Under the pieces are notes generated by a model. It searched no databases and was not told where the DNA came from. It was given only the letters and a program-made list of their open reading frames with translations. Of a stretch of 64,000 bases of DNA, positions 43,486-51,262 are shown piece by piece. This DNA comes from an uncultured Sphingomonadaceae bacterium. GTDB lineage: Bacteria > Pseudomonadota > Alphaproteobacteria > Sphingomonadales > Sphingomonadaceae. The stretch is taken from the NCBI GenBank assembly GCA_947497315.1, contig CANMFX010000003.1, positions 62,001 through 126,000 on the forward strand, read 5' to 3'. Numbering within the stretch: position 1 is the first letter of the stretch; the number at the start of each line of letters is the position of its first letter. The translations under genes were made by a program, and so were the position numbers.

Positions 43486-44759
43486 GCGGTTTCCTCGACC
43501 CATTCCCGTTGCAGGGGCTTTGCCGCCAGCGCCATGAAACCTGCCGCGATCACATAGAATATTAGCGATATCAGCATGGAATAGCGCAGGCTGTCGTCGC
43601 CATAGATCGGGACGAGGCTGTCGGATAGCGCGCCCAGAAAGAATATCCCGCCGCCAATACCCACGAGATTGTTGATCAGCAGGAACAGCGCAGATGCCGT
43701 AGCCCGGGTTTCGGCGGTGACCAGATGCTGCACTGCTGACAAAACCGGTCCCAGCCAGATATAGGCCAGGCCCTGCGGGATCAGGAACAGGATGAAGGCG
43801 AGGGTAGCAGAACCGCTCATGATGCCTGCGGCAAACAGAGGAACAGCGAGCAGGAAGGCAGCCGCCGGGACCAGCCCATAAGCGCCCTTGTTCTTGCTGC
43901 CGAGCCAGTCTCCCAATATCCCGCCGCCAATCACGCCGGCGACGCCGCCGATCAGCAATATTGATCCAAAGAACAGGGATGTCTCGATAAGATCGAGGCC
44001 AAAGCTGCGCTGCAACAGGCTGGGCAGCCAGAAGGCAATACCATAGCCCAGCATTGAGCTGGAGGCGGCACCGAAGGCGAGAAACCAGAAGGCGCGCTTT
44101 TTGGCCAGAATTTTGAGGATATCGACAAAGCGGGGCTGCGGTGGCGTGGTGCCCGCGATCACCGGTTTCTTCACCGGGTCACGGACGAGATATTTGAACA
44201 GCGGGGCGATCAAAACCCCCGACAACCCGACGACGATAAAGGCGAGGCGCCAGTCGACGGTGGCCGCAATATAGCCGCCTGCGATCACGCCTGTTGCCGA
44301 TCCCAAGGGGATGCCCAGCGAATAGATGGACAGGGCGCGGGCGCGCTTTTCGCTAGGGAAATAATCCGCGATCAGCGCGTAGGACGGCGCAACACCGCCA
44401 GCCTCTCCAATGCCGACGCCAAGGCGTGCGAGGAAAATCGACCAGAAACCCTGCGCGAAACCGCAAAGCGCCGTAAATCCGCTCCATACGCCCAGGGAAA
44501 TGGTGATGACCCAGCTGCGGTTGGTCTTGTCCGCTATCCAGCCGAGCGGAACAGCCAGGGTCGAATAGAGCAGGGCGAAGGCAATGCCGCCGAGCAATCC
44601 CATCTGGGTGTCGCTGAGGCCGAGATCAGCCTGAATCGGGCCAGCGAGTATCGCCAATATCTGCCGGTCAACGAAATTGAATATATAGACGACCAGCAAC
44701 ATGCCCAGCGCAACATTGGGGGAGGTGGCGCGAGCGGGGATATGGGCATTGCTCGCCAT
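43482..44759 (-). CDS. MFS transporter, spinster-like
   Basis: This 425-residue major facilitator protein has about 12 membrane helices. The N-terminal FNFVDRQILAILAGPIQADL and the ARLGVGIGEAGGVAPSYAL helix are typical of the spinster-like group widespread in sphingomonads. Its substrate is unknown. Its ATG directly follows the stop of the alpha/beta hydrolase gene (TGAATG on the reverse strand), so the two are an operon behind the TonB receptor gene. Confidence 0.88.
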   Translation of the reverse strand: MASNAHIPARATSPNVALGMLLVVYIFNFVDRQILAILAGPIQADLGLSDTQMGLLGGIAFALLYSTLAVPLGWIADKTNRSWVITISLGVWSGFTALCGFAQGFWSIFLARLGVGIGEAGGVAPSYALIADYFPSEKRARALSIYSLGIPLGSATGVIAGGYIAATVDWRLAFIVVGLSGVLIAPLFKYLVRDPVKKPVIAGTTPPQPRFVDILKILAKKRAFWFLAFGAASSSMLGYGIAFWLPSLLQRSFGLDLIETSLFFGSILLIGGVAGVIGGGILGDWLGSKNKGAYGLVPAAAFLLAVPLFAAGIMSGSATLAFILFLIPQGLAYIWLGPVLSAVQHLVTAETRATASALFLLINNLVGIGGGIFFLGALSDSLVPIYGDDSLRYSMLISLIFYVIAAGFMALAAKPLQREWVEETA

Positions 44760-45665
44760 TCAGGATTCCAGGCTTTGCAGGAAACCGTGAACTGCCGAGA
44801 TCGCGGCCGGTTCGTCGAGCATCGGGGCGTGACCGCGATCTGCAATCTCGACTGCGCTAATTGGTCCGGAATGGCGATCTTGCATTTCCGCCACAGTGGT
44901 CGGGGAGATTATGTCTGTCAACGCACCATGAACGATCAAGGTGGGGATAGTGCTGAGTTGCTCCCATACCGGCCACAGGTCTGGTGGTACAGCGGTCTGT
45001 TCGTTGCCGCCAAGACCTTCTGAAATAGCGGGGTCATAAGCGAATTTTATGCGTCCGTCTGGCAGTGGCTGACAGGTGCGCTGCGCGAAACCAAGCCAGT
45101 CCTGTTCATCATAGCCGCGCATCACGTCACCATGCACCTTTCGGCAATGATCGGCCGCTTGCTGCCAGCTATCGAAGGGAGTGAGCGCGCCGACATAGCT
45201 CTGGATGCGGTCCAGACCATCCTGTTCCACGACCGGACCGATATCGTTGAGGATGAGGCTGGTGAAACGCTGCGGTTCGGTGGCAGCCATCATCATCGCC
45301 ATGAGACCGCCCATGGACGTGCCGATGAGGCTGATTTGATCGAGCTGCAGACTGTCCAGCAGTGCCATCATATCGACGACATAGGTGGCCGGTATGTAAT
45401 TGACCGGATCCGGGTCATAGTCTGATCTCCCGCGACCGCGTTGGTCGGGAACGATCAGGCGATATTTTCCGCCCAGATGCGCCGCCAGGCCTTCAAAATC
45501 GGCGCTGTTGCGGGTCAGCCCGTGCATCAGCAACAAAGGCGGCCCGTCGCTTTCGTAAATGCGTGCGTAAAGTGTCAGCCGATCATCACCGCTGCGATAG
45601 AAATGATCCTGATAGGTAGGCGGATCACCTTCCTCGTGATCCGCCTGTGGAGAGTATTTCGCCAC
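44760..45665 (-). CDS. Alpha/beta hydrolase
   Basis: This 301-residue hydrolase has the oxyanion segment LLLMHGLTRNSADF, the nucleophile elbow GTSMGG (Ser), an Asp in VHGALTDIISP and the catalytic His in DRGHAPML. The substrate is unknown; an ester or lactone is likely. No signal peptide is seen, so it acts in the cytoplasm. The start appears to be GTG 45665, 11 bp after the receptor stop. The linked receptor and MFS genes suggest a route of uptake, cleavage and transport for one compound class. Confidence 0.88.
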   Translation of the reverse strand: MAKYSPQADHEEGDPPTYQDHFYRSGDDRLTLYARIYESDGPPLLLMHGLTRNSADFEGLAAHLGGKYRLIVPDQRGRGRSDYDPDPVNYIPATYVVDMMALLDSLQLDQISLIGTSMGGLMAMMMAATEPQRFTSLILNDIGPVVEQDGLDRIQSYVGALTPFDSWQQAADHCRKVHGDVMRGYDEQDWLGFAQRTCQPLPDGRIKFAYDPAISEGLGGNEQTAVPPDLWPVWEQLSTIPTLIVHGALTDIISPTTVAEMQDRHSGPISAVEIADRGHAPMLDEPAAISAVHGFLQSLES

Positions 45666-45676
45666 GTCCGGCCAGC

Positions 45677-48016
45677 TTAAAACTTGATTTCGCCAGTGAC
45701 GAAAACCCGTCGGGGATCACCGAAGAAGGCCGTCAGGGTCCCTTCCAAACCCAAGGTAGACACAAAGGGCGCGCCATTTTGTCCGCCTGCAACGAAATTA
45801 TATCCGGCCACTTTATACCGTTTGTCGAACAGGTTCTTGCCATGGACGCCAATCGAGAAAAGATCACTGTCATCGGTGTAAACCAGGCTGGCATCGACCA
45901 GTGAAAAACCATCCTGATCGAGGAACGGATTGGGCGATTCAAACTGGCTGGCATCGCTGCGGAAGGATATCGAACTGATCAGGTCGAGCATCCCGCTTGC
46001 CACCGGCACGCCCAGGTTAAAGGACATGCTGCCGGTCCAGTCCGGCGTGTTCTGGAACACGCGCTCGTCCGCGACGTCATTGCCAAGATTGTCGATAAAC
46101 GTGTTGAAACTGGCATCGAGATAGCCGAGCGACCAGCTGACATTGAAACGGCTGCCCGGTCCGGCAAAATCTTTGCCGACCAGGGCGCGGCCTTCAAATT
46201 CGAAGCCGTTGACATCAGCGCTGGCGGCGTTTGAGGTGATACCTGCAAAACTGTCATTGGTGCCGTCGCCATCGGTATCGAAACCAACCGAGCCGGGGAT
46301 CTGGACATCGGAATAATCGCCCTTGAACAGCGCGACGCTGACATTCAGGCGATTGTCGAGCAGAGACCCCTTCCAGCCGAGTTCATAACTGTCTACGGTT
46401 TCCGGATCAAATTGCAGGAAGTTGAAAACCTCGTCCGCCGAAATTGTGCCATCCTGATCAAAATCCGGTGTCGCATTGGTCTGGCCGCGCGGATCAAACC
46501 CGCCACCTTTGAAGCCGCGAGAATAGGTGAAGTAGATATTGTGGTTTTCATCCGGCTTCCAGCTGATCGACGCACGCGGGGTAAATTCCTTGAACGTGTC
46601 ACTGTCGTCAAAATCGGAGGTAACCAATATGGGGATACCGGCGCCGTCAAACTGGTCCGAAAATCCGTTGACGAATGTCGTCCGTAGAATTCGCGCATTG
46701 CGCTTGTCACTTGTGTAACGACCACCAACGGAAACGCTGAGCTGGTCCGAAATATCATAAGTGAAATCGCCGAATATCGACCATGTTTCGGTGTCGACAT
46801 CGCCCAGCGTTTGCGCATTAAGGCCGGGTAAGCCAACAATCGGCAAGGCACCTGTCGTCGCCAGCAGCACGTCGAACACGTTAAACGCGTTGGCGTCGAG
46901 ATAATAAGCGCCCAAGACACCGTTCAGATTGTCGCTTTCATACAGGATCTGGAACTCCTGACTGAACTGGTCATTCTCATAGATAACCGGAACGTCGAGA
47001 TCCTCGGACGGCAAGCTGTCAAAGTCGATATTGGAGGAAGATTTATCCTCGCGATAAGCGGTGATGCTTTTCAGCGTGATATTGTCCGATACTGGCGCTT
47101 CGATCAGCAGCGATCCGCCATAGGCCTCGACCAGCTGTTCCGGCACAGTCAGGCCAGCGCGTGTGTCAAAAACATCATCGAGAACCGGTGCGCCGGTCAG
47201 CAGGCTGGGGATCAGCCGGTGGCCCTGGCGCGGGTCGCTTTCGTCGCGGATATAGTCGCCCGACAAGCGTACGAAAAATCCGTTATCATCATATTCGATA
47301 CTGCCGCGCGCCGCCCAAACGTCCTTGTTGTAATTTTCAACGCCGGGCTGCACCAGATTGTCGCCAAAGCCGCCGCGGCTGAGCCGTGCGCCGCTGGCAC
47401 CGATGCGCAGGCTATCGGTAATCGGGGTTGAAGCCGTGACAATCAGGTCGGCCTGATCATAGGAGCCATAGGTACCCCTGATCTTGACCGACGTATCGTC
47501 GGGAAGGCGGCGTGAGACATATTTGATCGCACCGCCAATGGTGTTGCGGCCATATAATGTTCCCTGCGGCCCGCGCAGAACTTCGATTCGTTCGACATCA
47601 TAAATGTCCAGGACAGCGGCTTGCGGCCGGTTGAGATAGACATCATCAACATAGAGACCCACGCCTGCTTCAAAACCGGCAACTGGATCTTGCTGACCCA
47701 CGCCGCGGATGAAGGCGGTTAGCGTTGTGTTGGTACCGCGTGATACTTCCAATGTCAGGTTGGGGATTTCCTGACCGATCTCGGTGATATCCTGTACGCC
47801 CGAAGCGACCAGACCATCCCCGCTAATGGCCGTGATGGAGAGGGGCACATCGACCAGACGCTCTTCACGGCGGCGTGCGGTAACAACAATGATCCCGTCA
47901 CCGGTATCCTGGCTGGCCGCTTCCGTCTGCTGCGCGTGGGCGGCTGTCGGAACCAGCATTACCGTCGCCAAACCGGACACTAAGGCTGCATAACTGACGC
48001 TGTGTTGAAATCTCAT
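45677..48016 (-). CDS. TonB-dependent outer membrane receptor
   Basis: This 779-residue receptor has a signal peptide ending AAHAQQ, a TonB box (GIIVVTARRRE), a plug with LEVLRGPQGTLYGRNTIGG (written here as IEVLRGPQGTLYG) and a 22-strand-type barrel ending VTGEIKF. It is the classic FecA/CirA-like sphingomonad type without a signalling domain. A strong TAGGAGGAGG ribosome-binding site 6 bp before ATG 48016 fixes the start. The downstream hydrolase and transporter genes follow closely, and a TetR gene is divergent upstream. Confidence 0.93.
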   Translation of the reverse strand: MRFQHSVSYAALVSGLATVMLVPTAAHAQQTEAASQDTGDGIIVVTARRREERLVDVPLSITAISGDGLVASGVQDITEIGQEIPNLTLEVSRGTNTTLTAFIRGVGQQDPVAGFEAGVGLYVDDVYLNRPQAAVLDIYDVERIEVLRGPQGTLYGRNTIGGAIKYVSRRLPDDTSVKIRGTYGSYDQADLIVTASTPITDSLRIGASGARLSRGGFGDNLVQPGVENYNKDVWAARGSIEYDDNGFFVRLSGDYIRDESDPRQGHRLIPSLLTGAPVLDDVFDTRAGLTVPEQLVEAYGGSLLIEAPVSDNITLKSITAYREDKSSSNIDFDSLPSEDLDVPVIYENDQFSQEFQILYESDNLNGVLGAYYLDANAFNVFDVLLATTGALPIVGLPGLNAQTLGDVDTETWSIFGDFTYDISDQLSVSVGGRYTSDKRNARILRTTFVNGFSDQFDGAGIPILVTSDFDDSDTFKEFTPRASISWKPDENHNIYFTYSRGFKGGGFDPRGQTNATPDFDQDGTISADEVFNFLQFDPETVDSYELGWKGSLLDNRLNVSVALFKGDYSDVQIPGSVGFDTDGDGTNDSFAGITSNAASADVNGFEFEGRALVGKDFAGPGSRFNVSWSLGYLDASFNTFIDNLGNDVADERVFQNTPDWTGSMSFNLGVPVASGMLDLISSISFRSDASQFESPNPFLDQDGFSLVDASLVYTDDSDLFSIGVHGKNLFDKRYKVAGYNFVAGGQNGAPFVSTLGLEGTLTAFFGDPRRVFVTGEIKF

Positions 48017-48143
48017 GGGGAACCTCCTCCTAAACATTTTTAGCCTGGCATTTCCAGATCGTTGCATCGTCTTTACTGAAACATGAACCACCTTTCAACT
48101 ATGAAATTTGCCAATCTCGCAAAATGCCGTTAGCCGTGACTTC

Positions 48144-48764
48144 ATGGCCACAGAATATTCCGATCATGTCGAATCGAAAGACAAGCAACCCCGCACCGCA
48201 CGCGGTTTGAAGACCAAACGAAAATTGCTGGATGCTGCGGCGCTGGAATTTGGTGAAAAAGGCTTTCATGAAGCCTCGATCACCGGAATTACCCAAAGGG
48301 CCGGAACCGCCTTGGGCAGTTTCTATACCTATTTCGATTCGAAGGATGAATTGTTCAGCGCGCTGGTGAAAGACATGAGTGCACGGGTCAAAACCCACGC
48401 CGCCAGTGCGATGACCGAATGGCAGGATGCGCTGGAGCGCGAAAAACTGGCGCTGGAAGCATTTATGAGCTTCGCCCGCGAGCATAAGGAAATTTACCGG
48501 ATCATCGACGAAGCGGAATTTGTCGATCCTGCAAGCTATCGATCTCATTATGAGGAAACAGCCGCGCGTATTGCCGAGCGATTACAGGAAGGCAGTAAAG
48601 CGGGCGATTTGCGCGATGACATGGATGAGGCCCATGCATGGGCGATCATGGGCATGAATGTTTTTCTGGGCCTGCGCTATGGCATCTGGACAGAGGACAA
48701 ATCCCCGGCCGAGGTGGCCGCAATCGCAAATGATATTCTCACCAAAGGTATTGCGAGCGCCTAG
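48144..48764 (+). CDS. TetR family transcriptional regulator
   Basis: This 206-residue repressor has an N-terminal helix-turn-helix (ALEFGEKGFHEASITGITQR, then AGTALGSFYTYFDSKDELF), which is diagnostic for TetR. The C-terminal ligand domain is generic. I took ATG 48144 as the start; a TTG at 48108 in frame would add 12 residues, and neither has a clear ribosome-binding site. It is divergent from the TonB receptor gene; the 127 bp between them hold a weak TTTGC-N7-GCAAA dyad at 48107-48123. Fatty-acid-type effectors are plausible given the neighbours. Confidence 0.88.
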   Translation: MATEYSDHVESKDKQPRTARGLKTKRKLLDAAALEFGEKGFHEASITGITQRAGTALGSFYTYFDSKDELFSALVKDMSARVKTHAASAMTEWQDALEREKLALEAFMSFAREHKEIYRIIDEAEFVDPASYRSHYEETAARIAERLQEGSKAGDLRDDMDEAHAWAIMGMNVFLGLRYGIWTEDKSPAEVAAIANDILTKGIASA

Positions 48765-48821
48765 AATCTCGAAAAGCGGCCAGATGATGACAGGTGCCTA
48801 TTTTCGCACTAGCCTTGCCTG

Positions 48822-49463
48822 ATGGCTCAACCGACGCTTCAGATTCATGGCACGATAATCTCGACCTATAGCCGCATTGTTCAGACTGTGGCGGAAGAGG
48901 CCGGGATCAGCTGGAGCATCACCGCCACTCCGGCCGGCAGCCCGGAAAACAGGCGGCGCCATCCGTTTCGCAAGGTCCCCACGGTCGAGATTGACGGGCT
49001 AAACCTCTATGAGAGCGTCGCGATTTGCCAATATATTGATAACGTCCATAATGGCGGCGCGCTGCAACCCGATGACCATGCCGCGCGGGCGGAAATGGAT
49101 CGCTGGATATCGGTGGCGAATAATTATCTGTTTCCGGTTGCTGAACACGGTCTTTTAATGCCGCGGCTGGCGCACCGGTTTTTGAAGACGCCATTGCGAT
49201 CGGATGTGATCGAGGCGGCCTTGCCGGAAATCGCAGAGCATCTCGGTATTGTCTGCCAGCGCGTGGAGGAAGCTCCCTATTTTGCCGGAGCGGAATTTTC
49301 GCTGGCGGATATTTTCATCTATTGCATCTTGCGGCCCGTCCAGATGACTTCAGAAGGAGACAATCTGATCGGTCAGCTTTTGCCATTGCGGCACTGGCTC
49401 AACAAAATCGGCAAGCGGCCCAGTCTGATTGCCACACGGTGGGAGACGGAAGGGGAGCCATAA
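48822..49463 (+). CDS. Glutathione S-transferase family protein
   Basis: This 213-residue protein has the thioredoxin-like N-domain, with KVPTVEIDGLNLYESVAICQYID carrying the cis-Pro and the Glu-Ser glutathione-binding pair. An all-helical C-domain includes FSLADIFIYCIL. The N-terminal catalytic residue is probably Ser or Tyr in STYSRIV. The substrate is unknown. It follows the TetR gene by 57 bp on the same strand and may be co-expressed with it. Confidence 0.88.
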   Translation: MAQPTLQIHGTIISTYSRIVQTVAEEAGISWSITATPAGSPENRRRHPFRKVPTVEIDGLNLYESVAICQYIDNVHNGGALQPDDHAARAEMDRWISVANNYLFPVAEHGLLMPRLAHRFLKTPLRSDVIEAALPEIAEHLGIVCQRVEEAPYFAGAEFSLADIFIYCILRPVQMTSEGDNLIGQLLPLRHWLNKIGKRPSLIATRWETEGEP

Positions 49464-49602
49464 AATCCTGTCCTACAGGCGAAGAAACATGGTAATCGGA
49501 GTTAAGTGCTGCTGAAATAGAAAAATCCATGATTATCGTTATTTATCATATGTTTATTATTTTTTTCTAATTATTTTTCTCGAGGTCCAACAACCCAAAA
49601 GG

Positions 49603-49620
49603 ACATTGTAAACATTGTAA
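49603..49620 (+). repeat. Tandem ACATTGTAA repeat upstream of an oxygenase-like gene
   Basis: Two head-to-tail copies of the 9-mer ACATTGTAA, followed by the related ACTTCGTAA, lie 32 bp before ATG 49652. The surrounding 188-bp intergenic region is markedly AT-rich compared with its neighbours. Spacing of 9 bp per unit suggests a possible regulator-binding site or promoter element. Confidence 0.4.
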
Positions 49621-49651
49621 ACTTCGTAACAAAATTACAAAGGCCGAATTG

Positions 49652-50278
49652 ATGCTGCCATCACTGCTGATCATTGATGACTTTCTGTCCGATCCGCTGA
49701 CTGCGCGTCAGGCGGCCTTGGCGCTGGACTATGATGCCGCTTTCAAGCGCGGCAATTACCCCGGATATATTTCCACAACGCCGCTGGATATCCAGGGATT
49801 GGATGACCGCGTTTCAAAGATAATTGGTGCACCGGTAAAAGCTGCTGATGGAACCAGCCACAGCCATTGCCGGATCACCCTGAAAGGCGACAAGGGGCGC
49901 AGCGGTGTGCATATTGATCCGGCCTTCTATTCCGGTATCCTCTATCTGTCCCTGCCGGAGCATTGCAAAGGCGGCACAGAGTTTTTCCGACACAAACGCA
50001 CCGGGCTGGAACGGGTGCCCAGTGATCCACTTGCCATTACCAAGGCGGGCTATGCGGATATCAACGCTCTGATCGAAGATGTCGTGAACCGGGACACGCG
50101 AAATAAAGCGAGATGGGAACGAACCATGTTGGTCCCGATGCGGTTCAATCGCCTGATCCTCTTCAGTCCCTGGCTGTTCCACAATAGCGGTGCGGCTTTC
50201 GGAACGTCGCACGAAACCGGCCGGCTGGTGCATTTGATGTTCTTTGCCAAAGCCAAAACTTCGTCTACAAAGCCTTGA
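49652..50278 (+). CDS. DUF6445-like protein, probable 2OG-Fe(II) oxygenase fold
   Basis: This 208-residue protein has a His-x-Asp pair in SGVHIDPAF and a distal His (LFHNSG) near a conserved Arg-Leu in GRLVHLMFF. This pattern fits the double-stranded beta-helix of 2-oxoglutarate/Fe(II) dioxygenases and the DUF6445 family as I know it. The substrate is unknown. I chose ATG 49652; the codon before it is TTG. An MBL-fold lipoprotein gene follows after 17 bp, so both are probably one operon. Confidence 0.65.
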   Translation: MLPSLLIIDDFLSDPLTARQAALALDYDAAFKRGNYPGYISTTPLDIQGLDDRVSKIIGAPVKAADGTSHSHCRITLKGDKGRSGVHIDPAFYSGILYLSLPEHCKGGTEFFRHKRTGLERVPSDPLAITKAGYADINALIEDVVNRDTRNKARWERTMLVPMRFNRLILFSPWLFHNSGAAFGTSHETGRLVHLMFFAKAKTSSTKP

Positions 50279-50295
50279 TTTTAGGAGAAAGCCCC

Positions 50296-51246
50296 ATGGA
50301 AAATATCGTAACCAAGACAATCTCACTAGCGCTTCTGGCCGCATCTCCATTGGCGTTGACGGCTTGTGCCGAGACCAATGCGCAAGAAACGGATCGCTTC
50401 GCGAAGGTCGAGATCAAGACCGAGCAGCTTGGCGATGGTATCGCAGTGCTCTTTGGGGCAGGCGGCAATATTGGTGTATCCTATGGGCCCGATGGCACGG
50501 TGTTGATTGACGACCAGTTCGCGCCATTGACGCCGAAAATTCAGGCGGCGGTTGCAGCCTTGGGCGCAGAACCGGTCAAATATCTGATCAACACCCACTG
50601 GCACTATGACCATAGTGGCGGGAACGAGAATTTTGGCAAGGCTGGTGCGCTGATAATGGCACATGATAATGTTCGTGAGCGGATGGAAGGCAAGCAAACC
50701 AGCGGCAACGGCAATGACCCGGCGTCACCCAAAGAGGCACTGCCGGTTGTTACCTACCATGATGGCGTCAAGCTGCACCTTAATGGCGACGAAGTGCATG
50801 TGAAGCATATGGCGCACGCGCATACGGATGGAGACAGCATCGTGTTCTGGAAGAACGCCAATGTCCTGCATATGGGCGATCTTTATTTTAATCAGGTGAC
50901 CCTGCCGTTTATCGATATCAACAGCGGCGGCAATGCACGGGGCGTATTGGCGGCGGCCGAAAAAGCACTGACCATGGTGAATGACGAAACCAAAATTATT
51001 CCAGGGCATGGCCCGATGGCGACCAAGGCTGATCTGACAGACTATCGTGATATGATGAAAAGCGTCATCGGATCAGTGGAAAAGGCACGCGGTGAGGGCA
51101 AGACGCTGGAACAGATTCAGGCGATGAAACCCGCTGCACAGTGGGACACTAATAAAGACGCGTTTATCAAGGGTGACGCATTTGTTGAGGCTGTGTTCAA
51201 GAGCTTGGAAATGCCGGCCCATGGAAAGGGCGGCCATAAACACTAA
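50296..51246 (+). CDS. MBL-fold metallo-hydrolase lipoprotein
   Basis: The 316-residue protein has a lipoprotein signal with lipobox LTAC (Cys24). Its metallo-beta-lactamase fold shows HWHYDH, HTDGDS, the bridging Asp in HMGDLYF and the last His in PGHGPM. The Asp bridge, rather than Cys, points to a glyoxalase II or lactonase-type hydrolase, not a class B1 beta-lactamase. The substrate is unknown and the site is probably periplasmic. TTAGGAGA before ATG 50296 supports the start. Confidence 0.85.
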   Translation: MENIVTKTISLALLAASPLALTACAETNAQETDRFAKVEIKTEQLGDGIAVLFGAGGNIGVSYGPDGTVLIDDQFAPLTPKIQAAVAALGAEPVKYLINTHWHYDHSGGNENFGKAGALIMAHDNVRERMEGKQTSGNGNDPASPKEALPVVTYHDGVKLHLNGDEVHVKHMAHAHTDGDSIVFWKNANVLHMGDLYFNQVTLPFIDINSGGNARGVLAAAEKALTMVNDETKIIPGHGPMATKADLTDYRDMMKSVIGSVEKARGEGKTLEQIQAMKPAAQWDTNKDAFIKGDAFVEAVFKSLEMPAHGKGGHKH

Positions 51247-51262
51247 GCGTCAGTGTTAAATA

